64,000 bases of DNA from Curtobacterium sp. UNCCL20 (GCF_900101675.1 NZ_FNKG01000001.1:62001-126000), one strand, 5' to 3'. Positions 1 to 8,796 are shown, counted from the stretch's first letter. Notes: generated by a model from the sequence alone, not told the origin. Program-made: numbers and translations.

Positions 1-51
1 GTGGAACGGGTGCTGTCGCACGGGGCGCTCGAGCCGCTCGTGCTGTGGCAC

Positions 52-81
52 GGGGCCTCCCGCCGAGTGGCGGGAGGCCCC
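52..81. terminator. Hairpin terminator after the MFS exporter
   Basis: A perfect inverted repeat has 13-bp arms (GGGGCCTCCCGCC / GGCGGGAGGCCCC) and a GAGT loop. It lies just past the stop codon of the minus-strand exporter. There is no T-tract, as in most hairpins of this window, so termination is inferred from position and stem strength. Confidence 0.75.
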
Positions 82-88
82 GGACGGG

Positions 89-2149
89 CTAGCGGTCCGA
101 ACCGACCCGCTGGACGGGGATCGAACCGGTGACCGGCGCGGTGGGCGAGCCCATGGTGTCCGCGGCCTTGACCGCCTGCACCTCGAGGTCGTCCGCCGTG
201 TTCTCCTGGTCGGCCTGTTCCTGCAGGGCCGAGCTCTTGCGGAGCGGCGGCGCCTTGAAGAACCAGCTGAGGATGAACGCCAGCAGGATCACGGCGAATC
301 CGACCCAGTAGACCGTGACGGCCGAGGCGTTGAAGCCGGACATGAACGGCCGGGTGAGGGCCTTGTCCGCACCGTTGAGGTAGGACGTGTCGCTCGTCTC
401 GGCGCTCGAGCCGCTGTTGCTGCTCGAGTTCTTGTCGATCTGCTTCGACAGCTCCGGGGCGAGGTCGTTCACCCAGTACGTGCGCTGGGCGTCGTTCGAC
501 CAGTTCACGACGAGCTTGCCGTCCTGCACGCTGGCGTGCGCCTGGTCGGCAGCCGCTGCGAGGGCCTGCTGCTGCACGGCCTCCGGAGCGCCGGCGGTGC
601 CCTGGGTGACCTTGGCGGTCGCGGCGTCGAGGCCGGACTGCACCTGCTGCTTGATCGGGGTGACGATCGGGTTCCAGATCTGGTCCATGACGCCCTGGTT
701 CGCCTTGGCCGACGCAACCGTCGGGTCCAGCGCGGCGTCGAGCGCCGACGTCAGGTTCGACTTGTCCGCCGTCGCGTGCAGGATGTTCGCCGGCATGATC
801 GAGAACAGGATCGACAGCAGCACCGCGGTGCCGAGCGTTCCACCGATCTGGCGGAAGAACGTCGCCGAGCTGGTCGCGACGCCCATGTCCCGCGGCTGGA
901 CCGAGTTCTGCGACGCCAGGGTGATGCTCTGCATGAGCTGCCCGAGGCCGAGGCCGATGAGGAACATGCCGATCATCAGGAACCAGAGCGGCTTGTCGAT
1001 CGTCATGAACGTCAGGACGACGTAGCCGACCGAGACCAGCGCCGTGCCGATGACCGGGAAGATCCGGTAGCGGCCGGTACGGGCGACGATCTGACCGGAG
1101 GCGATCGAGGCGATCATGAGCCCGCCGATCATCGGCAGGGTCGCGAAGCCGGACTCCGTCGGGGTCAGACCGGTCACGATCTGCAGGTAGAGCGGGATGG
1201 TCAGCATCGCGCCGAACATCGCGAAGCCCACCAGGAACCCGAGGATCGTGGCCATCGAGAACGTGCCCGAGCGGAACAGCTTCAGCGGGATGATCGCGTC
1301 GTCCCGCATCAGCGTCTCGATGACGAGGAAGGCGACGAGACCGAGCGCGCCGATCACGTAGCAGGCGATCGCGGCGGCGGAGCCCCAGCCCCACGTGCGG
1401 CCCTGCTCGGCGACCAGGAGCAGCGGGACGAGGGTCACGATGACCGAGGTGGCACCCCACCAGTCGATGCGCGGCTTGGCCTTGGCGTCACCGAACTTCG
1501 GCAGGTGCAGGAACGCGATGACCATGAGGAGCGCGGCCACGCCGATCGGCACGTTGATCAGGAAGACCCAGCGCCAGCCGGTGACCCCGAGGATGCTCGT
1601 CGCACCGGCGAAGAGGCCACCGATGAGCGGGCCGATCACGGAGGAGATGCCGAACACGGCGAGGAAGTACCCCTGGTACTTGGCGCGCTCGCGCGGGGCG
1701 AGGATGTCGCCCATGATCGCCAGCGGCAGCGACATCAGCGCACCCGCACCGATGCCCTGGAAGGCACGGAACGCGGCGAGCATGATCATCGACGTCGACA
1801 TCGTCGAGAGCAGCGACCCGAGGATGAACACCGCGATGCCGAAGATGTAGAGCGGCCGGCGCCCGAAGACGTCGGACAGCTTGCCGTAGATCGGCGTGGT
1901 GATCGTCGACGCGATGAGGTAGGCCGTGGTGACCCAGGCCTGCTGGTCGAGGCCGTGCAGGTCGTCACCGATCGTGCGGATCGCCGTGCCGACGATCGTC
2001 TGGTCGAGGGACGACAGGAACATGCCGGCCATCAGGCCGTAGATGACGAGGAGGATCTGGCGGTGCGACATGATCGGCCTCCCCGGCGCGCTGGCCGGTG
2101 AGCCCTGTCGTCCGCGCTGCACCTCGACGGGTGCGGTGGCAGTAGACAT
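89..2149 (-). CDS. MFS drug exporter, DHA2 (EmrB/QacA) family
   Basis: This is a proton-coupled multidrug efflux permease of the 14-helix DHA2 group, acting in the cytoplasmic membrane. Visible motifs are the helix-1 signature LDQTIVGTA (residues 48-56) and motif A, GKLSDVFGRRP (89-99). Hydrophobic helices follow throughout. A hydrophilic loop of roughly 150 residues before the last helix accounts for the 686-aa length, against the usual 480-550. The ATG is preceded by GAAGGA. The gene is monocistronic, with a promoter and two palindromic operator candidates upstream and a hairpin downstream. No regulator lies next to it. The substrate cannot be read from the sequence. Confidence 0.9.
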   Translation of the reverse strand: MSTATAPVEVQRGRQGSPASAPGRPIMSHRQILLVIYGLMAGMFLSSLDQTIVGTAIRTIGDDLHGLDQQAWVTTAYLIASTITTPIYGKLSDVFGRRPLYIFGIAVFILGSLLSTMSTSMIMLAAFRAFQGIGAGALMSLPLAIMGDILAPRERAKYQGYFLAVFGISSVIGPLIGGLFAGATSILGVTGWRWVFLINVPIGVAALLMVIAFLHLPKFGDAKAKPRIDWWGATSVIVTLVPLLLVAEQGRTWGWGSAAAIACYVIGALGLVAFLVIETLMRDDAIIPLKLFRSGTFSMATILGFLVGFAMFGAMLTIPLYLQIVTGLTPTESGFATLPMIGGLMIASIASGQIVARTGRYRIFPVIGTALVSVGYVVLTFMTIDKPLWFLMIGMFLIGLGLGQLMQSITLASQNSVQPRDMGVATSSATFFRQIGGTLGTAVLLSILFSIMPANILHATADKSNLTSALDAALDPTVASAKANQGVMDQIWNPIVTPIKQQVQSGLDAATAKVTQGTAGAPEAVQQQALAAAADQAHASVQDGKLVVNWSNDAQRTYWVNDLAPELSKQIDKNSSSNSGSSAETSDTSYLNGADKALTRPFMSGFNASAVTVYWVGFAVILLAFILSWFFKAPPLRKSSALQEQADQENTADDLEVQAVKAADTMGSPTAPVTGSIPVQRVGSDR

Positions 2150-2235
2150 GTGGGTCCTTCAGGGGTGCGTGTGTGGTCGTGGCGGAGTGCAGGGGACGCC
2201 GGAGCGTGAGGCGGGCCGAGAGCGGCGGGTCAACC

Positions 2236-2284
2236 TTGCAGACGCTGCAACTTTACACCACGAGCACGTTTGCCGCCAATGCAA
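2236..2284 (-). promoter_or_regulatory. Exporter promoter with two TTGC-N7-GCAA palindromes
   Basis: Two 15-bp palindromes of identical design occur: TTGCAGACGCTGCAA (2236-2250) and TTGCCGCCAATGCAA (2270-2284), 34 bp apart centre to centre. Read on the minus strand, a TTGGCG -35-like box lies within the distal palindrome, and a TAAAGT -10-like box 18 bp further abuts the proximal one. The layout fits repression by a dimeric TetR- or MarR-type regulator. The regulator is not in the window. Confidence 0.55.
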
Positions 2285-2391
2285 GTTTGCTCACTGTGCA
2301 CGATTGGTGAACACCTTCACAGGATCGCGCTGACCTGCGCGGTACCCCACGATCCAGGAAGCGCGACCCCCGGGGGCGTACGGTCCTCCGC

Positions 2392-2892
2392 ATGACTGAC
2401 GAGCACCGCAGCAGCCCCCGTCCGGAAGACGACGCAGCACGCCTCGGACTCGTCGTCGTCGGCGAGGCGGCAGCGCTGCACTCGGGCGACGAGGCTGCCC
2501 TGGACGCGAGCGAACAGAACATCCGCGACACCATCGACGAACTCATCGACGAGCCGCTGACCCCGCGACAGGAGGAGGTCGTCGAACGCCTGGCGTCCGC
2601 CGGGGGCACGCTGACCGCCGGACTCAGCGGGGCGCTCGCCGCGCAGGCCGGGCGGAGCGTCGACGACATCCTCGAGGGCGCCGCACGCAGCGTCGTCTGG
2701 CAGCAGCGCCTCGCCGAGCAACGCGACGACGCCGCCCGGCAGCACGGCGAGCCCCGGCAGCACGGCGAGGCCCGGCACCATGGCGAGGCCCGGCACCACG
2801 GCGGCGAGCGCGAGGACGCCGGCGGTCAGCGCGAGGACGCCGGCGGTCAGCAGCGCGACCGCCGAGACGACGACGGGCGCGACGGGGACTGA
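2392..2892 (+). CDS. Hypothetical protein with repetitive charged tail
   Basis: No family recognised. The 166-aa product has an N-terminal half of about 110 residues with helical, acidic character. The tail is built from tandem units: four copies related to RQHGE(A/P) (18-bp DNA repeats from about 2737) and two copies of REDAGGQ (about 21-bp DNA repeats). It ends in an Asp/Arg-rich stretch. No signal peptide or membrane segment is visible. It is divergent from the exporter. The N-terminal half looks like a real coding sequence. The tail length probably varies between strains by repeat slippage, which is inference. Confidence 0.6.
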   Translation: MTDEHRSSPRPEDDAARLGLVVVGEAAALHSGDEAALDASEQNIRDTIDELIDEPLTPRQEEVVERLASAGGTLTAGLSGALAAQAGRSVDDILEGAARSVVWQQRLAEQRDDAARQHGEPRQHGEARHHGEARHHGGEREDAGGQREDAGGQQRDRRDDDGRDGD

Positions 2893-2926
2893 TCCCCACC
2901 GCGCCCGACGCAGGAGCGCCCGTCGA

Positions 2927-4387
2927 CTAGTCGGCGGTCACCGTCTCGTGGTCCTGCGCCTGCTCGCGCACGACGGCCCGCGCGGCGGCCTGACCCGTGG
3001 TCGTGCTCTTCACGATGTCGCTCAGCGTGAACCCGGCGGTGGTGCCGAGCAGTGCGTCGACCTCGCTGAACTGGCTGACGACACTCTTCGCAAGGGAACC
3101 GGCACCGTCCGAGGACACCACCGTGAGCTTGTCGATGTTGCTCATCGGGGCGGCGAGTTCGCGGGCGATGCTCGGCAGCGTCTCGATCGCCTTGACGCGG
3201 AGGACGGCCTCGGAGTGCTGGGCGAGCGCGTCCGCCTGGGCCTTCGTGGCGTCGGCCTCGGCCTGACCCTTCGCGCGGATCGCATCGGCGGCCGCTTCAC
3301 CCTCGGCACGTGACGCGTCGGCCGCGAGCTTGCGTGCGTCGGACTCGGCCTTGGCCTCGGCGGCGATCGCCTCAGCGGAGATCCGACGGGCTTCGGCCTG
3401 GGCGCGGGCGGTCTCGACCTGTGCGGCCGCGGCAGCCTCGGCCTCGACGCGGGTCTTGCGCGCCTGGGCCTCGGCGACGGCGGAGACCTCGGACTCGAGC
3501 TCGGCCCGGCGGAGCTCGGCGCGCTTCTGTGCGGTGATCTGCTCCTGCTCGACGACGCCCTGCGAGGCACGGGCTTGGGCGAGCGGCCCGGCGGCCGCGG
3601 CCTCGGCGGAAGCACGGTCGGCGTCGAGCTGCAGCGCGGCGCGACGGATGGCGAGCGTGTTCTCCGCCTCGGCGATGGCCTGGTCGGCGGTGGCGCGCGC
3701 TTCTCGCGCTTCACGGTCGGCCTGCGCCTCGGCGTTCTCGGCCTCGAGCCGGACTCGGGCGCGCTCCGCACGACCGAGGTCGCTGATGTACTCGTTGCGG
3801 TCCGAGATGCCCTTGATCTCGAACGAGTCGACGTCGAGCCCCTGGCTGTGCAGGGCGTCCTGCGCGACGGTGAGGACCGCGACGGTGAGCTGGTCGCGGT
3901 TCCGGATGATCGTCGAGACGTCGGTCGCGCCGATGGAGGCACGGAGCGAGCCGGACAGGACCTCGCGCGCGAAGTCGTCGATCTTCTTCTCTTGACCGAG
4001 GAACCGCTGCGCTGCCGCCCGGATGGACGCGTCGGCCTCGCCCACCTTGACGAGCGCGACGGCCTCGACGTCGATCGTGACGCCACGGGAGTCCTGCGCG
4101 TTCACGTTGATGTCGATCGCACGGGAGCTCAGCGAGAGCTTCGCGACCTTCTCGAAGAACGGCCGGACGAGCACGCCCGCGCCGAGCACGACCTTGATGC
4201 CGGACTCGACGGTCTCGGTGCCGTCGGCGTTCTTCACCTTCCGCGAGCGCTTGCCCGTGATGATGAGTGCTTCGTCGGCACCGGCGTTGCGGTACACGAC
4301 CTTCGCGTAGATCAGCGCGATGACCGCGAGGACGATGATCCCCACGACGATCAGCGGGACGGCTCCGAGCGCGAACAGGACTTCCAT
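2927..4387 (-). CDS. Flotillin-family (SPFH/Band 7) membrane protein
   Basis: This flotillin-like scaffold of membrane microdomains is anchored by one N-terminal transmembrane helix (about residues 8-28). An SPFH/Band 7 domain (about 30-200) follows, then a long Ala/Glu/Arg coiled coil (about 200-400) of the kind that drives flotillin oligomerisation, and a short C-terminal tail. The 486-aa length and domain order match bacterial YqiK/FloT-type flotillins. No NfeD partner gene lies next to it. A TAGGAT -10-like box sits about 70 bp upstream on the minus strand. The role in membrane organisation comes from family knowledge. Confidence 0.88.
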   Translation of the reverse strand: MEVLFALGAVPLIVVGIIVLAVIALIYAKVVYRNAGADEALIITGKRSRKVKNADGTETVESGIKVVLGAGVLVRPFFEKVAKLSLSSRAIDINVNAQDSRGVTIDVEAVALVKVGEADASIRAAAQRFLGQEKKIDDFAREVLSGSLRASIGATDVSTIIRNRDQLTVAVLTVAQDALHSQGLDVDSFEIKGISDRNEYISDLGRAERARVRLEAENAEAQADREAREARATADQAIAEAENTLAIRRAALQLDADRASAEAAAAGPLAQARASQGVVEQEQITAQKRAELRRAELESEVSAVAEAQARKTRVEAEAAAAAQVETARAQAEARRISAEAIAAEAKAESDARKLAADASRAEGEAAADAIRAKGQAEADATKAQADALAQHSEAVLRVKAIETLPSIARELAAPMSNIDKLTVVSSDGAGSLAKSVVSQFSEVDALLGTTAGFTLSDIVKSTTTGQAAARAVVREQAQDHETVTAD

Positions 4388-4456
4388 GACTCCCCCTCCG
4401 GACCGGTCGCGTTCCGTCGCGACCTGGATTCCGTATCTGGTGTTCCGATGCGATCC

Positions 4457-4462
4457 ATCCTA
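4457..4462 (-). promoter_or_regulatory. -10 box (TAGGAT) candidate for the flotillin gene
   Basis: Read on the minus strand this is TAGGAT. The same hexamer precedes several other genes in the window, including serC, glnR, the LpqE-like gene and tRNA-Thr. No clear -35 box is seen. Confidence 0.4.
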
Positions 4463-4478
4463 GGAGACGGCACGGACA

Positions 4479-4522
4479 GACGGGAGGCGCGGTGCGGGAT
4501 CACCCGCACCGCGCCTCCCGTC
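4479..4522. terminator. 20-bp-arm hairpin between nadE and flotillin genes
   Basis: The arms are perfect, with the left arm GACGGGAGGCGCGGTGCGGG and an ATCA loop. It lies just past the nadE stop codon and upstream of the flotillin promoter, so it probably terminates nadE. It belongs to a GGAGGCGCGG hairpin family repeated across the window. Confidence 0.75.
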
Positions 4523-4547
4523 GGTGGTCGCGTCAGCGCCCGCGCGC

Positions 4548-5378
4548 CTACGCGCCTGCGCGCCACCACTCGTCGAACGGCGTCGCGGGCACCTGACGCT
4601 TGTGCTCCGTCGCGCGGTAGCGAGCCTCGATCGCCTCGGCCACCTCGAGCGGGACGTCGTGGCCCTGCAGGTACGCGTCGATCTCGGCGTAGGAGAGCCC
4701 GAGGTTCGCCTCGTCGGTCTGACCGGGGGTCTCGTCGAGGAGGTCCGCCGTGGGGGCCTTCTCGTAGAGGCGTGCCGGTGCGCCGAGGTGCTCGAGGAGT
4801 TGCCGCCCCTGGCTCTTGGTCAGGCCGGTGAGCGGCGTGATGTCGACACCGCCGTCGCCGTACTTCGTGAAGAACCCGGTGACGGCCTCGGCCGCGTGGT
4901 CGGTGCCGACGACGAGGAGCCCGCGCTGCCCGGCGACCGCGTACTGCGCCACCATGCGCATCCGGGCCTTCACGTTGCCCTTCACGAAGTCACTCAGGTC
5001 GACGCCGGAGGCCGCGGTGTCCTGCACGACGCCGTCGACGCCGTGCTCGATGTTCACGGTGATGCCCGGGTCGGCCGCGATGAACTGCAGCGCGAGCTGG
5101 GCGTCGTCCTCGTCCGCCTGCACCCGGTAGGGCATCCGGACGGTGGTGAACTCGGCGGGGTGCCCCTCGGCACGGAGAGACTCGACCGCGAGCTGTGTCA
5201 GCCGACCGGCGAGCGTGGAGTCCTGGCCGCCGCTGATCGCGAGGAGGAACCCCTTGGCGCCCGAGGTGAGCAGGTAGTCACGGAGGAACCCGACACGGCG
5301 AGCGATCTCCTGCTCGGGGTCGATGGTCGGCTGGACGTTGAGGTCCGCTGCGATGGCGGCTTGGAGTTCACGCACCAC
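4548..5378 (-). CDS. nadE: Ammonia-dependent NAD(+) synthetase
   Basis: It catalyses the last step of NAD synthesis, ATP-dependent amidation of deamido-NAD with ammonia, in the cytosol. The pyrophosphatase loop SGGQDS is at about residues 49-54, and the DAAD/EKxPTADL-like segment ([17 protein letters not shown]) follows near the C-terminus. There is no N-terminal nitrilase domain, so this is the short NH3-dependent type (276 aa, close to E. coli NadE). The chosen GTG gives a MVRELQ start that aligns with family N-termini. GTG at 5396 and 5375 are alternatives. A 55-aa reading frame ends 36 bp upstream of this start. Confidence 0.93.
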   Translation of the reverse strand: MVRELQAAIAADLNVQPTIDPEQEIARRVGFLRDYLLTSGAKGFLLAISGGQDSTLAGRLTQLAVESLRAEGHPAEFTTVRMPYRVQADEDDAQLALQFIAADPGITVNIEHGVDGVVQDTAASGVDLSDFVKGNVKARMRMVAQYAVAGQRGLLVVGTDHAAEAVTGFFTKYGDGGVDITPLTGLTKSQGRQLLEHLGAPARLYEKAPTADLLDETPGQTDEANLGLSYAEIDAYLQGHDVPLEVAEAIEARYRATEHKRQVPATPFDEWWRAGA

Positions 5379-5414
5379 CCCAGTATCCCGCTGCACCGGC
5401 CGCGTGCACAGGGT

Positions 5415-5582
5415 TCAGTGCAGGCGATCCACGCCGACCGGACGGATGGTGTTGTCGTGGTCGACCCCGATCGCGCAGGTGCAGACCACGCCGATGGTCT
5501 CCTGCGCCCGGGTCAGCACGAAGCGTTCGACGTGCGGGGGCCCGCTGTGGCGGTCCAGCGGGTGGGTGTCGTGGTCGTGCAC
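5415..5582 (-). CDS. Small hypothetical protein upstream of nadE
   Basis: This 55-aa frame begins at a GTG with a GAGGA-type ribosome site six bases ahead and ends just before nadE in the same direction. The product contains CTCAIG and a polar, charged remainder, with no membrane segment. Longer in-frame starts up to 5675 exist but look less natural. No family is recognised. Support comes from the ribosome site, the spacing to nadE and a non-repetitive composition. Confidence 0.4.
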   Translation of the reverse strand: MHDHDTHPLDRHSGPPHVERFVLTRAQETIGVVCTCAIGVDHDNTIRPVGVDRLH

Positions 5583-5673
5583 GGGGGTCCTCACGTCGCG
5601 GGGGAAGCAGTCGGTCGGAGGCCGGCCGACGGCACGGTGGGTGCCGGTGCGGTGGCGGTCCCACCGCCACCCC

Positions 5674-5750
5674 ACCGGCGGGACCGCGGCGACCCGAACG
5701 CGCCGCGGTCCGACCGGCGGAACCGCGGCGACCCGAACGCGCCGCGGTCC
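5674..5750. repeat. Two tandem 38-bp hairpin units after the surface-protein gene
   Basis: Copies at 5674-5711 and 5713-5750 differ at one base. Each folds by itself: GGACCGCGGCG pairs with CGCCGCGGTCC around a 9-nt loop. They sit downstream of the minus-strand LAFTG-protein gene and probably act as a double terminator. Confidence 0.7.
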
Positions 5751-5789
5751 CGGGAGACGGGCACCGGCGTCCGCCGGCGCCCGTCCGGG

Positions 5790-7901
5790 TCAGGCTCGCC
5801 GCATGCGCCGGGCGACGAGCGTGCCGCCTCCGGCTGCGAGGAGCAGCCCCGCGAGGAGCATCAGCGGCAGGACCTCGGCGCCGGTGAAGGCGAGGCTCCC
5901 GGTACCCGCTCCGTTGCCGATCCCACCGGCACCGCCGCCGACGCCGCCTGCGCCGCCCGGGCCGCCTGCGCCACCGGGACCGCCTGCACCGCCGGGGTTC
6001 CCGGGCGTCCCGGGCGTGCCCGGCTCACCCGGCTCGCCCGGGTCCGTCGGGTCGACCGGGGCCGCCGCGACGGCGAAGGTAACCGCGTCGGGGTCGCTCA
6101 CGAGGGTGCCGATCGTCTCGACCGCCTCGGCCTCGTGGTCACCGACGGCGACCTCGGGGAACGTGACCGTCCACGTGCCGTCCTGGTCGGCGACGGTCGC
6201 CTGCGTGCCCTCGTCGTCACCGTCGAGCGTGACGTCGACGTCGGCCCCGGGCTCCGCGGTCCCCGTGACGGGCACCGAGGTGGTGTCGTCGTCAGACCCG
6301 ACCGTGTAGTCGGTGCCGTCCTCGGGCGAGGTGATGGCGATGCCGGCGAACGGGTCCGCCTGCACGGTCGCCGTCGCGAGGTCGACGGTCGCCAGGTCCG
6401 CTGCCGGCACGAGCTGCAGGCGGACGGCCCTAACCGTGGTGGCCCCGGTGTCGTCGGCGGTGGGCTCGGTGAACGCGGGAGCGGTCTGCGAGTTGATCGT
6501 GACCGAGACGACCTGGTTCACGACGTCGAGCAGCGGGTCGAGCGCCGTGACGGTCGACGTGATCGTGGTGAGCAGCGTCTGGACGGTGGTCGCCACGAAG
6601 TCGCCGCCGAGCACGTCGCCGAGGATGCCGGTCAGCGCCGGGACGACGGTCGATCCGAGCAGCGGCTGCAGGAGCGGGTCGAGCGTGCCGAGCACCGGGC
6701 CGAGGATCCCGTCGCCGGCGACGGTGAGCGTGGCGCCGTCACCGGTGCCGAGCAGGTCTCCGACGGTGGTGTCGACCGTCAGGGTCAGCCCCGCGACGTC
6801 CGCGCCGAGCAGGTCGACACCGGTGTCCACGACGAGCTGCACGTCGGCGACGTCGAGGGCGTTGGTGAGCGTGGTGGTGAGGAGGGCCGGCAGCTGGTCG
6901 GTCAGGATGTCCGAGATCGCGCCGGTGATCTGCGCGTTGATCGTCGCGTCGTCGAGCAGTGTGGTGTTCGCCGGCAGGTCGTTCAACGTGTAGAGCTGTG
7001 CGAGGTCGATCGTGACCGCGCCGGAGGCCAGGTCGATCGTCACGGGGCCGTCGGTGAGCGGCTGCTGGGTCACGGTGGCGAGGGCACCCTGCAGGTCGAC
7101 GTCGGCGGTCAGCTGCGCGGTGGTGTCGTCGAGCGTCAGGACACCGAGTCCGAGGGTGTTCACGGCGTCGGTCACCGGCCCGAGCAGCGACGCGGTGAGG
7201 TCCGTGGTGAGACCGTCCTCGCCGATCGCCGCGTTCAGGGTGTCGTCGGTGGTGCCGAGCGTCGTGTCCAGGGAGGTCACGAGCTGCTGGACGGCCGGGC
7301 TCACGAGGCGGACCTGTGCGCCGGCGACCTGGTAGTCGGTGGTGACGTCGGCGCCGTCGAACGTCCGCGTCGCCTCGGCGCGGGCGGACAGGGCGCCGAG
7401 ACCGACCGAGAGCTCGCTCACGACACCGTCGACGTCGAGTCCGCCGAGCAGCGGGGTGAGGTTCACGGTCGCGCCGGTGCCGGGGGTGCCCGGTCCGACC
7501 TGGATCGCGCCGTCCGCGCCCACGGCACCGGCGGCCGCGACCGCCGAGGCGGTGTCCGTGCTCGCGACCTGGCCGGCGACGCCGACGTTCACGAGGCCGT
7601 TCTGGCCGAGCAGCTGGATGCCTCCGGGGACGGCGACCCCGATGCTGTTCAGGAGCGTGAGGTCGAGCGGGTCGGACTGCCCGTCGGCCGTGCCGCCCGG
7701 AGCGGTCGCGCCGAAGGACCCGGCGAGCGCCGCGACGCTGTCGAGGTCGACGGAGCCGCTCCCGGACAGCAGGCGGCCTTCGGCCTGGGTCGCGTCCGTT
7801 GCGGCCGCGTGTGCGGGGAGCGCTGCTCCCCCGATGATCACGGCCGCGACGGTGGCCGTGGCGCCCGCGCGGAGCGCGAAGCGTGTTGCAGTGCGTGGCA
7901 T
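5790..7901 (-). CDS. Choice-of-anchor G family surface protein with LAFTG sorting signal
   Basis: This is a secreted, probably cell-wall-anchored protein of 703 aa. It has a signal peptide (Arg-rich start, hydrophobic core, Ala-x-Ala end near residue 33) and a long Asp/Thr/Val-rich beta-type region matching the actinobacterial choice-of-anchor G family. An Ig-like region with TGTAEPGADVDVTLDG follows, then a collagen-like GTPG/GGAGGPGG spacer. Near the C-terminus is LAFTG (about 670-674), a hydrophobic helix and an ARRMRRA tail, a sortase-type signal. The ATG at 7901 is chosen over the upstream start at 8003 because GGAGGAAGAGG lies just before it and the signal peptide then begins properly. 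Function is unknown, possibly adhesion or surface structure. Confidence 0.8.
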   Translation of the reverse strand: MPRTATRFALRAGATATVAAVIIGGAALPAHAAATDATQAEGRLLSGSGSVDLDSVAALAGSFGATAPGGTADGQSDPLDLTLLNSIGVAVPGGIQLLGQNGLVNVGVAGQVASTDTASAVAAAGAVGADGAIQVGPGTPGTGATVNLTPLLGGLDVDGVVSELSVGLGALSARAEATRTFDGADVTTDYQVAGAQVRLVSPAVQQLVTSLDTTLGTTDDTLNAAIGEDGLTTDLTASLLGPVTDAVNTLGLGVLTLDDTTAQLTADVDLQGALATVTQQPLTDGPVTIDLASGAVTIDLAQLYTLNDLPANTTLLDDATINAQITGAISDILTDQLPALLTTTLTNALDVADVQLVVDTGVDLLGADVAGLTLTVDTTVGDLLGTGDGATLTVAGDGILGPVLGTLDPLLQPLLGSTVVPALTGILGDVLGGDFVATTVQTLLTTITSTVTALDPLLDVVNQVVSVTINSQTAPAFTEPTADDTGATTVRAVRLQLVPAADLATVDLATATVQADPFAGIAITSPEDGTDYTVGSDDDTTSVPVTGTAEPGADVDVTLDGDDEGTQATVADQDGTWTVTFPEVAVGDHEAEAVETIGTLVSDPDAVTFAVAAAPVDPTDPGEPGEPGTPGTPGNPGGAGGPGGAGGPGGAGGVGGGAGGIGNGAGTGSLAFTGAEVLPLMLLAGLLLAAGGGTLVARRMRRA

Positions 7902-8316
7902 GGTGCCTCTTCCTCCAGGCGGAGGTCGTCCGCCTGCTGATCCATCCCCCGCTGGTGGGGCGGGAGATCCGACGGGCGCGCTGGTGGGGCGGCCCGGAGT
8001 CACGTGTGCGCGACGTGCTGCGCGCGGGCGCGGCTATCCGGGGTGATCACCCCCGGAGCGGCGGGGAGCGGGACGGGCAGTGTCCACGGACGGGCGCATC
8101 GATCGTGCGCGCATCGTTCGTCCTGCTGCCATGTCCTGATCCCCCCGGGTGAGCTCGGCGACGCCGTCGAGCTGAGGATGCGCCGTTGGTGAGACCGCGC
8201 TTGCTGTACAAACTACAAGAAGGGTCCCGCGCCCTGGCGATACCCCCATTCGGGGGCACGACGCCGATTCAGTTTGACCGTTGACAGTTAGCCCTCGAAC
8301 GGTTAGCGTTCTGATC
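7902..8316. other. Divergent intergenic region, surface protein / MarR regulator
   Basis: This 415-nt spacer separates divergent genes. It holds an imperfect palindrome (CTTG-TGTA-CAAAC-TACA-AG type, about 8199-8216) that could be an operator, a small CCCCC-ATTC-GGGGG hairpin (8243-8256) and the MarR promoter at its right end. No convincing gene is seen. Confidence 0.5.
8281..8309 (+). promoter_or_regulatory. Promoter of the MarR gene, probably leaderless
   Basis: A consensus -35 TTGACA (8281-8286) and a TAnnnT-type -10, TAGCGT (8304-8309), are 17 bp apart. The expected transcript start falls at the ATG (8317), which suggests a leaderless mRNA. The repeats AGTTAGC (8286-8292) and GGTTAGC (8301-8307), one helical repeat and a half apart, overlap the promoter and could be an autoregulatory site. 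Confidence 0.55.
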
Positions 8317-8796
8317 ATGACGCAGCAGGACCCCCGGACGCAGCAGGACCCCCGGATGCAGCAGGCTCCCCGGATGGACTCGCCCCTCCAGCAGATGCGC
8401 TGGATCGGGTGGGCACAGCGCAAGGCGGCCGAGGAGTGGGTCCGCGAACGTGACCTCTCCCAGGAACAGGCCTTCGTGCTGGGGTACCTGCAGCGGTCGC
8501 CCGGGGCGATCCAGCGGGACATCGCCGACATCACCCGAACCAGTGCGGCCAGCGTCTCGAGCCTCCTGCAGGGGCTCGAGCGTCGCGGGCTCGTCGAACG
8601 TCGCGCCGAGCCCGGCAACGCCCGGACCAAACGCGTGCACGCCACCGACGCCGGGGTCGCCCTGATCGCCGGGTTCGAGGACGCCATGATCGCCCTCGAC
8701 GACGAACTGCTCGCGCCGCTCGACCCAGGCGAGCGGGCGACACTGCAGGCCCTCCTGCAGAAGGTGACGGCCGAACTGCCGCCGCCCACGCGCTAG
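8317..8796 (+). CDS. MarR family transcriptional regulator
   Basis: This 159-aa winged-helix regulator probably controls the MATE exporter directly downstream. The MarR fold is seen from about residue 25, with the recognition helix in IADITRTSAASVSSLLQGLERRGLV and the wing in ERRAEPGNARTKRVHATDAG. The N-terminus carries a short repeat, TQQDPR-TQQDPR-MQQAPR, encoded by near-identical 15-18-bp DNA units. The ATG at 8317 is chosen because the promoter ends there. An upstream TTG at 8281 lies inside the -35 box. Ligand unknown. Confidence 0.87.
   Translation: MTQQDPRTQQDPRMQQAPRMDSPLQQMRWIGWAQRKAAEEWVRERDLSQEQAFVLGYLQRSPGAIQRDIADITRTSAASVSSLLQGLERRGLVERRAEPGNARTKRVHATDAGVALIAGFEDAMIALDDELLAPLDPGERATLQALLQKVTAELPPPTR

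Noticed and set aside
4524-7940. Plus-strand open frame of over 1100 codons
   Set aside because: It lies opposite nadE and the surface-protein gene. Its composition is the Arg/Gly/Val-rich type produced by reading high-GC genes in reverse, with no family.
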